DNA of 64,000 nucleotides, from positions 1 through 64,000 of the forward strand of contig CAKUEH010000012.1 in assembly GCA_934646185.1 (NCBI GenBank). Reading direction: 5' to 3'. Position 1 is the stretch's first letter, and each line of letters opens with the position of its first letter. Made by a program: the position numbers and the translations under genes. Source of the stretch: an uncultured Oscillospiraceae bacterium (GTDB lineage: Bacteria; Bacillota; Clostridia; Oscillospirales; Oscillospiraceae). The notes under the pieces were generated by a model. The model did no database searches and was not told the DNA's origin. It saw only the letters and a program-made list of their open reading frames with translations. Positions 8,035 to 16,870 of the stretch are shown one piece after another.

Positions 8035-8723
8035 TTGAATACCTCCCGGAACAGGGCGTCGACCGACTGGCCGCGCGTCTCGCGGATCTCCTCGCAGCTC
8101 TCGTGCAGCGCGACGTGTCCATGATCGAGGAAAATGACATCATCAAGCACCGGCTCGACATCGGCGATCAGATGCGTACTGATGATGACGGCAGCCTCGG
8201 GGTTATAGTTTGAAATAATGGTATGCAGGATATAATCGCGCGTGGCGGGATCGACGCCGCCGATCGGCTCGTCGAGCAGATAGAGCTTCGCTCTGCGGCT
8301 CATGGTAAGCACGAGCTGGACCTTTTCCTTCATGCCCTTGGACATCTGACGGACGGACTGGTTGAGATCCAGACCGAGCTGCGAGAGCATCCGTTCGGCG
8401 GCTGCGCGGTCAAAATCGGCAAAGAAGTCGCCATAGAAATCAAGCAGCTGGCGCGTCTTCATCCAGGGGCTGAGCGTGATGCGGTCTGGCAGATAGGACA
8501 CGACGGCGTTGGTCTGCGGTGACGGTGCCTGGCCGCCGATCAGCACTTCTCCGCTGGTGGGCTGCAGCAGCCCCATGGCAAGCTTGATCAGGGTGGATTT
8601 TCCGCTGCCGTTTGGCCCAAGCAGGCCGACGATGCGGCCAGGCTCGAGCGTAAGATCGATATGGTCGAGCGCCATGGCCGCGCCATAGCGCTTTTCCAGC
8701 GCGCGGCATTCAAAGATCGGCAT
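8019..8723 (-). CDS. ABC transporter ATP-binding protein
   Basis: 234 residues from the ATG at 8723, preceded by GGAGGAACAGGAAC; a longer open frame upstream overlaps the regulator and is rejected. Walker A is LLGPNGSGKSTL, the Walker B/Glu region is LYLLDEPIGGVD and the switch His is in IISTHL. The signature motif is degenerate (RQMSKGMKEKVQL, SKG instead of SGG), as in several ABC-2 exporters of the YtrB/EcsA kind. It overlaps the regulator by 14 bases and the permease by 16, so translation of all three is coupled. Confidence 0.92.
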   Translation of the reverse strand: MPIFECRALEKRYGAAMALDHIDLTLEPGRIVGLLGPNGSGKSTLIKLAMGLLQPTSGEVLIGGQAPSPQTNAVVSYLPDRITLSPWMKTRQLLDFYGDFFADFDRAAAERMLSQLGLDLNQSVRQMSKGMKEKVQLVLTMSRRAKLYLLDEPIGGVDPATRDYILHTIISNYNPEAAVIISTHLIADVEPVLDDVIFLDHGHVALHESCEEIRETRGQSVDALFREVFKCWEN

Positions 8724-9087
8724 GTTCCTGTTCCTCCATTTGATCGAATAGATTGTGAATTTCCTGCTTTCCGCAGCCAAGCGCGCGCATGGCCGCGAGA
8801 TACTGCCGGGTCTGCGCCTCGGCGAGCGAGCGGCGCGCAGCGGCGACGGCGGCTGCATCCTCGGTGACGAACTTGCCGGCGGTGCGCTGCGTGTAGATCA
8901 GTCCCGCGCGCTCCAGATCGGCAAAGGCGCGCTGCACGGTATTCGGGTTGACACCGGCATCGGCTGCAAGCTCGCGCACCGATGGAAGCTTGCTCCCGGG
9001 CGGATAGACGCCGGAAACGATCTGCTGCTGCAAGCGCGCGACGAGCTGCGTATAGATGGGTTGATCGGCCTGAAATTGCCAGGACAT
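8710..9087 (-). CDS. GntR family transcriptional regulator (YtrA subfamily)
   Basis: 125 residues: an N-terminal winged helix (PPGSKLPSVRELAADAGVNP, NTVQRAFADLERAGLI) and only a short C-terminal helical tail, the YtrA architecture with no ligand-binding domain. It is the first gene of a three-gene operon with an ABC transporter. A near-perfect palindrome over its promoter -10 box (9108-9127) is the probable autoregulatory operator. Ribosome site GGAGGTG precedes the ATG. Confidence 0.93.
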   Translation of the reverse strand: MSWQFQADQPIYTQLVARLQQQIVSGVYPPGSKLPSVRELAADAGVNPNTVQRAFADLERAGLIYTQRTAGKFVTEDAAAVAAARRSLAEAQTRQYLAAMRALGCGKQEIHNLFDQMEEQEHADL

Positions 9088-9100
9088 GAAGTCACCTCCT

Positions 9101-9153
9101 GTGCTGTTGTATTAAGTGATTAACACAGTAGCACAGGAGGCATGATATGTCAA
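9101..9153 (-). promoter_or_regulatory. Promoter and palindromic operator of the GntR-ABC operon
   Basis: Minus strand: -35 TTGACA (9148-9153), 17-base spacer, -10 TACTGT (9125-9130). Overlapping the -10 and start site is the palindrome TGTATTAAGTGATTAACACA (9108-9127), of form TGTnTTAA-4-TTAAnACA, with outer arms GTGCT/AGCAC (9101-9134). Position and symmetry fit repression by the YtrA-type regulator. Confidence 0.8.
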
Positions 9154-9180
9154 GCGGTTTTTAGAAAATACCGCAATTTT

Positions 9181-10341
9181 TCATTTTTTCTTCCGGAAAA
9201 TTCTATACTTCTGTTCCATTCCGGCGCAGCAGCACGTACCCGGCGCGCCAAAGAGCGTATACAGATCTGCAGCGCGGCATTCCATTGCGTAATACGGCAG
9301 ATCCGGCGGACGCTGCCCCGCATTGACAAGCGCGATGCGCGCTTTCTTTTTTGCCTGCCGCAAAAGCGTCTGTCCCCGCTCGTCAAAGGCAAGCGCACGG
9401 ACATAGGGCGGCACCTCTGCAAGCTGCCCGGCGTCAATACCGAGATACGCGCACAGCAGCAGCCGCTGGAGTCTTGTGCGCGGATAGCGCTTCGATTTTG
9501 CCGCTTCGAGGATGCGCTCGTAATCCGGCTGCGTCTGCACGGCCTTCCAGACCTTTGACCATAGGCCCTCCGAGCCGTGCGCGGCCCGCGCCCAGTCCGT
9601 CTGCGTCATGCCGCGCAGCCGCGCGAGCATTGCCCGCTCGCCCTGGAAAAGCGCGTGCGGCACGGCGGCTTCATACGTGCAGACTGCCGGGACGTACCGC
9701 CGCCAATCGCCGCCCGACAGGATCAGCCGCCGCACCGCCGTGGCGGACGGGTTCTCCGCGTCCGGCGTGTCCGCGTGATAATCGCCGGGACGCAGGACGG
9801 CCAGCGGGCGCATGGGACTGTTCTGCACGAGGATCGCGCGGCAGTATTCGAAGGCCAGAATGTCGTTGGGCTTCATGAGCAGTCGTCCGTCCTGCCCGAG
9901 CGCCTCCAGCGCCCGCTGCCGCGCGGCGGCGTAGCTGAGACCGGTCTGCAGATCCGCGTGCAGTGCCTGTTCAAATCCCGGCAGGCGGGAAGCCTCCGCC
10001 GCGCGGAGGATCGCGTCTCCGTCTCCGGACTCGCAGCCGAAGCCGAGAAAGCCGCAGCCGAGGCCGGACAAAATGCGCACGCCGCCCACGGCGAAGCCCT
10101 CCGCCGACTGAAGCGCGTATGTGACCGGCAGCTCCAGCACGAGGCTGGCCCCCGCCTCCACTGCCGCCCGGGCCCGGACGCATTTGTCAAAGACCGCGGG
10201 CTCCCCGCGCTGCACGTAATTTCCGCTCATCAGGCAGACGATGGCCGTCTCCGGCCCCAGCTGCCGCCGGATCAGCTCCAGCTGCCGCGCGTGGCCGAGA
10301 TGAAAGGGATTGTATTCGCAGATCACGCCGACCGTCCGCAT
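9181..10341 (-). CDS. tmcAL: tRNA(Met) cytidine acetate ligase (TmcAL/YlbM family)
   Basis: 386 residues from the ATG at 10341 (GGAGGTTCTCCT upstream); the open frame continues further but would overlap ackA on the other strand. The nucleotidyltransferase signature VICEYNPFHLGH opens the protein, followed by LMSGNYVQRGEPA and LELPVTYALQSAEGFA typical of the family. It activates acetate with ATP to form N4-acetylcytidine at the elongator tRNA(Met) wobble position. Adjacency to acetate kinase is suggestive, since both use acetate, but the genes are divergent and no functional link is shown. Confidence 0.92.
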   Translation of the reverse strand: MRTVGVICEYNPFHLGHARQLELIRRQLGPETAIVCLMSGNYVQRGEPAVFDKCVRARAAVEAGASLVLELPVTYALQSAEGFAVGGVRILSGLGCGFLGFGCESGDGDAILRAAEASRLPGFEQALHADLQTGLSYAAARQRALEALGQDGRLLMKPNDILAFEYCRAILVQNSPMRPLAVLRPGDYHADTPDAENPSATAVRRLILSGGDWRRYVPAVCTYEAAVPHALFQGERAMLARLRGMTQTDWARAAHGSEGLWSKVWKAVQTQPDYERILEAAKSKRYPRTRLQRLLLCAYLGIDAGQLAEVPPYVRALAFDERGQTLLRQAKKKARIALVNAGQRPPDLPYYAMECRAADLYTLFGAPGTCCCAGMEQKYRIFRKKK

Positions 10342-10376
10342 AGGAGAACCTCCGGTAAAAAAATCTTGCAAAGCTC

Positions 10377-10405
10377 TTGTTTCTGTTTGGATTTTGTTGT
10401 ATGAT
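10377..10405 (+). promoter_or_regulatory. Predicted promoter of ackA
   Basis: -35 TTGTTT (10377-10382), 17-base spacer, -10 TATGAT (10400-10405), giving a leader of about 60 bases. Confidence 0.6.
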
Positions 10406-10471
10406 GAACAATAGCTATCATATATAGTACCATAGATTACTGAAAAAAGAAATACAGGAGTGAATGGAAGT

Positions 10472-11668
10472 ATGAATATTCTGGTTATCAACGCTGGCAG
10501 CTCCAGCCTCAAGTACCAGCTCATGAACCCGGACACCGGCGATGTCACCGCCAAGGGTCTGTGCGAGCGTATCGGTCTGGACGGCCGTCTGACGCACAAG
10601 GTCCCCGCAAGCGGCAAGAAGGTGGAAAAGGACATCCCCATGCCCACCCATAAGGAAGCAATCGAGGCGGTCATGGCCATTCTGGTCGATCCGCAGGACG
10701 GCGTGATCAAGTCCGTTGACGAGATCGACGCAGTCGGCCATCGCGTCCTGCACGGCGGCGACAAGTTTGTCGAGAGCTGCATCATCGACGAGGCCTGCAA
10801 GCAGGCCATCCGCGACTGCATCCCCCTCGGCCCGCTGCACAACCCCGCCAACCTCATGGGCATCGAGGCCTGCGAAAAGGCCATGCCGGGCAAGCCCCAG
10901 GTCGCCGTGTTCGACACCGCGTTCCATATGACCATGCCCCCGAAGGCCTACCGCTACGCCATCCCCACCAAGTATTACACCGAGGATCATCTGCGCCGCT
11001 ACGGCTTCCACGGCACGTCCCACCGCTTCGTGTCCAAGCGTTGCATCGAGCTGATGGGCGGCGTTGAGAACGCGCACCGCGTCATCGTCTGCCATCTGGG
11101 CAACGGCTCGTCCCTGTCCGCTGTCAAGGACGGCAAGTGCCAGGATACTTCCATGGGCCTGTCTCCTCTGGCCGGCGTCCCGATGGGCACCCGCGCGGGC
11201 GATATCGACACCTGCGTCGCGCAGTTCATCATGAACAAGTACAACATGTCCGCCGACGACTGCCTGACCATGCTCAACAAGAAGTCCGGCGTTCTGGCCC
11301 TGTCCGACGGCGTTTCCTCCGACTTCCGCGATCTGGACGCCGCCGCTGAAAAGGGCAACGAGGCCGCGCAGCTGGCGCTCGACAAGTTTGCCTACGAAGT
11401 CCGCAAGTACATCGGCGCCTACGCCGCGGCTCTGGGCGGCGTGGACTGCATCGTCTTTACCGCCGGCGTCGGCGAAAACTCCGGCTCCATGCGCGCTTCC
11501 ATCTGCGACGGTCTGGAATACCTCGGCGTCAAGCTCGACCCGGAGAAGAACAAGCTCCGCGGCGAAGAGGTCGTCATCTCCACGCCCGACTCCAAGGTCA
11601 CCGTCTGGGTCATCCCGACCAACGAAGAGCTCATGATCGCGCAGGACACCGCCGCGCTGACCAGATAA
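10472..11668 (+). CDS. ackA: Acetate kinase
   Basis: 398 residues; acetyl phosphate + ADP to acetate + ATP, the last step of acetogenic fermentation. Family motifs: ILVINAGSSSLKYQL at the N-terminus, GHRVLHGGDK, FDTAFHMTMP, HGTSHRFVS and CHLGNGSSLS. The ATG at 10472 is preferred over the in-frame ATG at 10460, which would overlap the AGGAG ribosome site. No pta gene is adjacent in this window, so acetyl phosphate supply is encoded elsewhere. A strong terminator follows. Confidence 0.98.
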   Translation: MNILVINAGSSSLKYQLMNPDTGDVTAKGLCERIGLDGRLTHKVPASGKKVEKDIPMPTHKEAIEAVMAILVDPQDGVIKSVDEIDAVGHRVLHGGDKFVESCIIDEACKQAIRDCIPLGPLHNPANLMGIEACEKAMPGKPQVAVFDTAFHMTMPPKAYRYAIPTKYYTEDHLRRYGFHGTSHRFVSKRCIELMGGVENAHRVIVCHLGNGSSLSAVKDGKCQDTSMGLSPLAGVPMGTRAGDIDTCVAQFIMNKYNMSADDCLTMLNKKSGVLALSDGVSSDFRDLDAAAEKGNEAAQLALDKFAYEVRKYIGAYAAALGGVDCIVFTAGVGENSGSMRASICDGLEYLGVKLDPEKNKLRGEEVVISTPDSKVTVWVIPTNEELMIAQDTAALTR

Positions 11669-11687
11669 GCATTTCCCATCTGTGATC

Positions 11688-11723
11688 AAAACCGCCTCCC
11701 GGCACAGGCCGGGAGGCGGTTTT
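11688..11723. terminator. Bidirectional terminator between ackA and the TraX-like gene
   Basis: AAAACCGCCTCCCGGC / GCCGGGAGGCGGTTTT, a long perfect stem with an ACAG loop flanked by A and T runs, serving convergent genes. Confidence 0.93.
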
Positions 11724-11726
11724 GCG

Positions 11727-12470
11727 TCAGCGGAAATACTGGATCGCACCGAGGATGGTCAGGTGCAGGGGATAGTAGAGATAGAAGAACCATTTGAGGA
11801 ATTTGTTGACCCGCGCGTTTTTTCCGCGCTGGCCGTTGTAGCGTGCGAGCAGCGGCAGCGACAGCGCCACGGCCATCTGCAAAATGCCGTAGAGCTTGTC
11901 GAGCGCGAAGAAATACACGACCGCGTAGATCGCCACAAAAAACAGCATCCACCGGCCCTGCGCTTTCAGATCGCCGCGGTTCGTGCCGAATGCCAGCACG
12001 CACAGGCTCGCGATGCAGCTCCAGTCGCTCGGAAAGCTGACCAGGCAGATGAGCATGACCAGAAGCGTCTTCTGCAGCTGGGTAAAGCGTTCGCTGTTCG
12101 CCACGCGCAGCATCACAAGACCCCACGCGAGCGGCCACATGACGCTCGTCTGGTTCAGGATGCTCCCGAAATAGAACGGGATGAACGAGCGGGCGTCCAC
12201 AAAGTCATTGGACGCGAAAATATATGCGAAATGCGAAATGACGGCGAACAGGAACAGGCGGAAGGTGTATTTGCTGACGTTTCGCGTGTGGTAATAGCCC
12301 TCGGCGAGAAAAAAGCACATGATGGGGCAGGTCAGACGGCCGATGATGTGCATCACGACCGGCAGCGCCCCGCTCGAATAGCCGGGGAAGAGCAGCCATG
12401 CGATATGGTCGATCGTCATGGCGAAAATCGCGATCAGCTTCAGCTGATTGGCATCCAGCGTCTTTTTCAA
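11727..12470 (-). CDS. TraX-like membrane protein
   Basis: 247 residues from a TTG at 12470 preceded by GGAG with an 8-base spacer, giving (M)KKTLDANQLKLIAIFAMTI. A longer open frame runs back through the mreB terminator and is rejected. Around eight membrane helices; the opening KLIAIFAMTIDHIAWLLFP and GRLTCPIMCFFLAEGYYHT are hallmarks of the TraX family, named after the F-plasmid pilin acetyltransferase. Chromosomal copies are common in Clostridia without conjugation genes. The substrate here is unknown. It lies downstream of mreB behind a terminator. Confidence 0.85.
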   Translation of the reverse strand: MKKTLDANQLKLIAIFAMTIDHIAWLLFPGYSSGALPVVMHIIGRLTCPIMCFFLAEGYYHTRNVSKYTFRLFLFAVISHFAYIFASNDFVDARSFIPFYFGSILNQTSVMWPLAWGLVMLRVANSERFTQLQKTLLVMLICLVSFPSDWSCIASLCVLAFGTNRGDLKAQGRWMLFFVAIYAVVYFFALDKLYGILQMAVALSLPLLARYNGQRGKNARVNKFLKWFFYLYYPLHLTILGAIQYFR

Positions 12471-12487
12471 ATTCCGTTCTCCGATCG

Positions 12488-12514
12488 AAAAAAGCCCGGC
12501 GCGCCGGGCTTTTT
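12488..12514 (-). terminator. Terminator after mreB
   Basis: Minus strand: AAAAAGCCCGGC / GCCGGGCTTTTTT perfect palindromic stem with a T run. It also lies 18 bases upstream of the TraX-like start codon. Confidence 0.9.
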
Positions 12515-12523
12515 GTATTTCTG

Positions 12524-13555
12524 TTACTGTTCCTTCATCAGCTTGCGGCGGGCCAGGTTGATGGTGCCCTCCTGCATGGAGCTGATCCACTGCAGGCTCC
12601 GGCCGCAGCCGTTGGCCACGCAGGAGTCCGCGTCGTCCGCGATGGAGCAGGCGATCTCCGTGCGCTCGGCGATGAGCTTGTCAAAGCCGTAGAGCAGACT
12701 GCCGCCGCCCGTGAGGACGATGCCGTTCTGCGCGATGTCGGCCACCAGCTCCGGCGAGGAATGCTCCAGAACGGTAAGGACTTCGTCGACGATCTGCCGC
12801 GCCGGGCGCTTGAACGCCTCGAGCGTTTCCGCCGACGAGATCGTCACCTCGTTCGGCAGGCCTGTCTTCGCGTCGCGGCCCTTGACGAGCATCGTGAGCT
12901 CCTGCGGGCGCGGGTAGACGCAGCCGATGGTGATCTTGACCTCCTCAGCCGTGTTCAGGCCGATGAGCATGCCGTAGCGCTTGCGCATATAGGCCGCGAC
13001 CGCCTCGTCGAACGTGTCGCCCGCGACCTTGATGGACGAGGACGTCGCGATGCCGTTCAGACTCAGGACGGCGATGTCCGTCGTGCCGCCGCCGATGTCG
13101 ACGACCATATGGCCCTCCGGCCCGGAGATCGCCAGCTTCGCGCCGAGCGCGGCGGCGAACGGCTCTTCGATCAGATACACGCGGCGTGCGCCGGCCTCCA
13201 TGGCGGCCTGAATGACCGCGCGCTCTTCGACCTCGGTGATGCCGGACGGAACGGAGACGATGACACGGGGCTTGACGAGCGTGAATTTGTTGATCTTTTT
13301 GAGAAACTGCTCCAGCATTTTCTCCGTCATTTCATAGTCGGTGATGACGCCGTCGCGCAGCGGGCGCACGGCGACGATGTTGCCCGGCGTGCGGCCGAGC
13401 ATGTTGCGCGCGGCCGCGCCGACCTGCAGCACCTTGCCGGTGTTCTTGTCCACCGCCACGACCGACGGCTCGCGCAGGACGATGCCGCGGCCCTCCACAT
13501 AGCAGAGCACGTTCGCCGTGCCAAGGTCGATGCCGATATCACGAATCAGTTTCAT
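12524..13555 (-). CDS. mreB: MreB-family actin-like cytoskeletal protein
   Basis: 343 residues; polymerises under the membrane and guides lateral wall synthesis. Actin-fold signatures: IGIDLGTANVLCYVEGRG (phosphate 1), MVVDIGGGTTDIAVLSL (phosphate 2) and GIVLTGGGSLLYGFD (adenosine loop). The start is the ATG at 13555 (AAGGATAAC upstream); the open frame extends into comF sequence. No mreC or mreD follows, so this may be the Mbl or MreBH-type paralogue instead of the mreBCD copy. Last gene of the unit 16741 to 12524. Confidence 0.93.
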   Translation of the reverse strand: MKLIRDIGIDLGTANVLCYVEGRGIVLREPSVVAVDKNTGKVLQVGAAARNMLGRTPGNIVAVRPLRDGVITDYEMTEKMLEQFLKKINKFTLVKPRVIVSVPSGITEVEERAVIQAAMEAGARRVYLIEEPFAAALGAKLAISGPEGHMVVDIGGGTTDIAVLSLNGIATSSSIKVAGDTFDEAVAAYMRKRYGMLIGLNTAEEVKITIGCVYPRPQELTMLVKGRDAKTGLPNEVTISSAETLEAFKRPARQIVDEVLTVLEHSSPELVADIAQNGIVLTGGGSLLYGFDKLIAERTEIACSIADDADSCVANGCGRSLQWISSMQEGTINLARRKLMKEQ

Positions 13556-13569
13556 AGCTTTGTTATCCT

Positions 13570-14223
13570 TCAGTCTTGTTTTCTCGGCGCGGCAAACGCC
13601 GCGTAAACAACGTCCGACGCGCCTGCCTGCAGCAGCGTGCGGCTGCACTCTGCCAGCGTTGCGCCGGTCGTTACAATGTCGTCGATGATGAGAACGCGCT
13701 TTCCCGCAAAGCGCTCGGGCTTTTCGGCCCGGTACGCGCCGGAGACGTTTGCCCGCCGCTGTTCGGCACCTGCGAGCGTGGACTGCGCGGGCGGATCCTT
13801 GATCTTCCGCAGCGTCTGCACGGGTTCCAGTCCGAGCCGGGTCCCGATCTCGCGGCACAGAAGCACCGACTGGTCATAGCCGCGCCTGCGCTTTCTTGCG
13901 CGGCTGACCGGCGCCCAGGTGAGCACGTCGTATGTTTCCGCGAGCTTATCGCGGATCGTGTGGGCCATCCATGCGCCGTAGGTCTGCGCGTAAAACGCCG
14001 TCCCGCCGAATTTGAAGCGCAGGAACGACTCGCGCAGCTTCCCCTCGTAGAAAAAGCTGACCACGCCGCCGCTCGTAAAGCGCACGGAGGGCGCCGCACC
14101 GTCAAACTCCGGGAGCGTGTCCATGCAGCGCGGGCACACCGGGCCCTTTGCCGTCAGGAGTCTGCCGCAGACGACGCATTTCGGCGGGTAGAGCAGATCA
14201 AGCAGCCACGAAAGAACGCTCAT
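13570..14223 (-). CDS. comF: ComF family protein (phosphoribosyltransferase-like)
   Basis: 217 residues. N-terminal zinc finger with two CxxC pairs (KCVVCG, VCPRCM), a middle domain and a C-terminal PRTase-type motif VLIIDDIVTTGATL. ComF proteins help internalise single-stranded DNA during competence, acting with ComFA and PriA. Its ATG overlaps the recD2 stop by four bases (ATGA), indicating translational coupling. No other competence genes are in the window. Confidence 0.94.
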   Translation of the reverse strand: MSVLSWLLDLLYPPKCVVCGRLLTAKGPVCPRCMDTLPEFDGAAPSVRFTSGGVVSFFYEGKLRESFLRFKFGGTAFYAQTYGAWMAHTIRDKLAETYDVLTWAPVSRARKRRRGYDQSVLLCREIGTRLGLEPVQTLRKIKDPPAQSTLAGAEQRRANVSGAYRAEKPERFAGKRVLIIDDIVTTGATLAECSRTLLQAGASDVVYAAFAAPRKQD

Positions 14224-16427
14224 GCCTTGCCCTCCAGCCGGAGCTTGAGACCGGAATAGCGCCGCTGGCGGCGGTCGTTGCGCGTCATGGCGGCGACGGT
14301 CTCCTCATTGCCGACGATGATCAGCAGCTCTCGCGCACGGGTGATGGCGGTATACAGAACGCTGCGCGTCAGGAGCATCTGCGGCCCGCCGCAGAGCGAC
14401 AGGATGACCGCGCGGTATTCGCTGCCCTGGCTTTTATGGACGGTCATGGCATAGGCCGGCTCCAGCTCGGAGAGCATGTCGAAGGCGTATTCCGCCGTCC
14501 GGTCGTCAAACTGGACGGTCATGGTCTCGTCCTGAAAGCTGATGTCCGTGACGGTGCCGATATCGCCGTTGAAAATGCCCGTTCCCGCGCCGAGTCCGTC
14601 GGCCCGTTTCCACATTATATCATAGTTATTCCGGATTTGCATTACCCGATCGCCGGTCCGGAAGGAAAAATCTCCATGTTTTTTTTCTTTTTTGCCCTCC
14701 GCGGGCGGATTGAGCACGGCCTGCAGCGCAAGATTCAGGGCCTTTGTGCCCGTCTCGTGCTTGCGGCTGGGGCTGAGCACCTGAATGTCGGACGGCTGGA
14801 TGCCCATGTTTTTCGGCAGCCGCGTCCGGCACAGCTCCTGTATGGTCGTCACGGCGGCGGCAGGGTCGCGGCGGCGCAGGAAGAAAAAGTCTCGGTCGGT
14901 CGCCGTGAGCACGGGGAGCTCTCCCTGATTGACCGCGTGGGCGTTCATGACGATGAGGCTCCTTCGTGCCTGCCGGAAGATCTCGGTCAGGCGGACGGTC
15001 TGCACCACGCCGCTGCGGATGAGGTCGGAAAAGACGTTTCCCGCGCCGACCGGCGGCAGCTGATCCGGGTCGCCGACCAGAAGCAGGCGGCAGCCGGGCT
15101 TCAGTGCCTTCAGAAGCGACGCCATGAGCTGCAAGTCTACCATGGATGTCTCGTCCACAATCATCGCGTCGCAGGAAAGCGGCGCGTCCTCGTCGTGGAA
15201 AAAGGCCATCCGGCCCGTCGCCTCGTCAAACTGCGCCTCTAAAAGCCGGTGGATGGTCGAGGCCTCGCGGCCCGTGACCTCGGAAAGCCTTTTCGCGGCC
15301 CGGCCTGTCGGCGCGGCCAGCTGCGTCTTGAGCTTCAGCGCGTCAAACAGCCGCAGAATGCCGGACATGACCGTCGTCTTGCCCGTGCCGGGGCCGCCCG
15401 TCACGATCAGGAGCTGCCGGGAGGCCGCCGCGCGGATGGCGCTGCGCTGCTCCGGCGCGTAGTCGATGCCCTGCCGGGCCTCGATCTCCGCGACCAGATC
15501 GTCGATCCGTCCGGGCTCTGGGTATTCGCCGTCCGCCATGGATAGAATTCTCCGGCAGACATACGTCTCCGCCTCGTAAAGCTCCGGCAGATAGCAGGCC
15601 GTGAGCCCTGCGACCGGGCTCAGCTCCATCCGTCCCTGCTCCTGCAGGCGGAGCATGCCGGCGTCGATCGTCTCGCCGTCCAGCTCGAGCAGCGCGCACG
15701 TCGCCGCGCGCAGCTTGTCCTGCGGGATAAACGTGTGGCCCGCGCCGAGATTGTAGGATAATTCAAATAAAATGCCAGCCTCCACGCGCCGCTCGTCGTC
15801 GGCGCTGACGCCGAGGGCGATGGCAAAGGCGTCGACCTGCGAGAAATCCGCGCGGTAATAGCCGTCGGTCAGCAGATACGGGTCGTCGCGCAGCGCTTCC
15901 TGCGCAAGCTCGCCGTAGGCGCGGTAGAGCCGCACGGCAAGCTGGGCCGGCAGGTGATAAATGGTCAGAAATTCAATGAGACGCCGGATGCCGGACTGCC
16001 GCTGGAAGCTCTCGGACATCTCCTGCGCTTTTTTTTCGCTGATGCCGGGGATCTGCGTCAGCTGCATGGGATCCTGCTCCAGCACGTTCAGACTCTGCTC
16101 GCCGAAGCGGGCGACGATCTTCTCCGCCATTTTCGGCCCGATGCCCTTGACGGCGCGGGAGGACAAAAACGCCAGGATCTCGCTCACCGTCTCCGGCATG
16201 AGGCGCTCTAAAAACTCGGCCTCAAACTGCTGGCCGAACGACTGGTGGCGCGTCCAGCGGCCGACAATGGCAAGCCGCTCGCCCACGACGCACATGGGGA
16301 TGGTGCCGACGACGGTGACGCTTTCCCCCTGCTCCGTGCGGACCTTCAGTACACAGTAGCCGTTTTCCGGATTCTGATAAATGACCGCCAGAACGGTCCC
16401 CTGTATCATTTGCGATTCCTGTTCCAT
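14220..16427 (-). CDS. recD2: ATP-dependent 5'-3' DNA helicase RecD2
   Basis: 735 residues from the ATG at 16427 (GGGAG, 8-base spacer). Order of parts: N-terminal OB-like domain (IQGTVLAVIYQNPENGY), tandem helix-hairpin-helix region, then a superfamily 1 helicase core with Walker A VTGGPGTGKTTVMSG, motif II VDETSMVDL, motif III LVGDPDQLPPVGAGNVF, and C-terminal YAMTVHKSQGSEYRAV and TAITRAREL. RecD2 works without RecBC in DNA repair and replication fork processing. It follows a small membrane protein gene and is coupled to comF. Confidence 0.96.
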   Translation of the reverse strand: MEQESQMIQGTVLAVIYQNPENGYCVLKVRTEQGESVTVVGTIPMCVVGERLAIVGRWTRHQSFGQQFEAEFLERLMPETVSEILAFLSSRAVKGIGPKMAEKIVARFGEQSLNVLEQDPMQLTQIPGISEKKAQEMSESFQRQSGIRRLIEFLTIYHLPAQLAVRLYRAYGELAQEALRDDPYLLTDGYYRADFSQVDAFAIALGVSADDERRVEAGILFELSYNLGAGHTFIPQDKLRAATCALLELDGETIDAGMLRLQEQGRMELSPVAGLTACYLPELYEAETYVCRRILSMADGEYPEPGRIDDLVAEIEARQGIDYAPEQRSAIRAAASRQLLIVTGGPGTGKTTVMSGILRLFDALKLKTQLAAPTGRAAKRLSEVTGREASTIHRLLEAQFDEATGRMAFFHDEDAPLSCDAMIVDETSMVDLQLMASLLKALKPGCRLLLVGDPDQLPPVGAGNVFSDLIRSGVVQTVRLTEIFRQARRSLIVMNAHAVNQGELPVLTATDRDFFFLRRRDPAAAVTTIQELCRTRLPKNMGIQPSDIQVLSPSRKHETGTKALNLALQAVLNPPAEGKKEKKHGDFSFRTGDRVMQIRNNYDIMWKRADGLGAGTGIFNGDIGTVTDISFQDETMTVQFDDRTAEYAFDMLSELEPAYAMTVHKSQGSEYRAVILSLCGGPQMLLTRSVLYTAITRARELLIIVGNEETVAAMTRNDRRQRRYSGLKLRLEGKA

Positions 16428-16432
16428 GCTTC

Positions 16433-16741
16433 TTACTCCCGACATGCCGCGCAGGGGCGGTATTCCACGCAGGCATACTGCGCGGCCAGACGCTTTGCCA
16501 GCGCCGCGGTCTCCGGCGGCTCTTCTCCGCCCGCCAGGATCAGCCGCCCGCCCGAAAGGCCGCTCTCGCGCGACCAGACAAACGCCCGCACCTGCCGCTC
16601 GAGCTGCGGCTCGGACGCGGACAGGCGGTAGACGGTGACGGCCTCGCGCCTCTGCGGCAGGACGCACCAGCCCAGAAGCGCCCATACAATGAAAAGCAGC
16701 CCGGCAGACGCCAGCACCGCGCATACGATCATCCAGATCAT
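16433..16741 (-). CDS. Small single-pass membrane protein, unknown
   Basis: 102 residues. One N-terminal membrane segment (MIVCAVLASAGLLFIVWALL, residues 4-23) followed by a soluble part with ESGLSGGRLILAGGEE and a C-terminal CAAC. GGAGG with an 8-base spacer precedes the ATG. The stop lies 5 bases before the recD2 start, so it heads the recD2-comF-mreB unit. The charged soluble part faces the cytoplasm or outside; the topology is not clear. No family recognised. Confidence 0.75.
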   Translation of the reverse strand: MIWMIVCAVLASAGLLFIVWALLGWCVLPQRREAVTVYRLSASEPQLERQVRAFVWSRESGLSGGRLILAGGEEPPETAALAKRLAAQYACVEYRPCAACRE

Positions 16742-16829
16742 CCCGCATCCCTCCGCGCTATTCTATGCGGCGGGACGCAGATCTGTGTTTATTTTACTAT
16801 AAAACCGGCACGTTTTCCATAGCATTTAC

Positions 16830-16859
16830 AAAAAAAGCGCCCGGCAAAACACCGGACGC
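16830..16859 (-). terminator. Terminator after the DUF554 gene
   Basis: Minus strand: GCGTCCGG / CCGGGCGC stem (one G-U pair) with a 7-base loop and a seven-T run. Confidence 0.85.
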
Positions 16860-16870
16860 GCGGGATAAGC

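Noticed and set aside
10342..10935. N-terminal extension of the tmcAL frame across ackA
   Set aside because: The family starts at MRTVGVICEYNPFH, where GGAGG lies just upstream; the extension is antisense to ackA.
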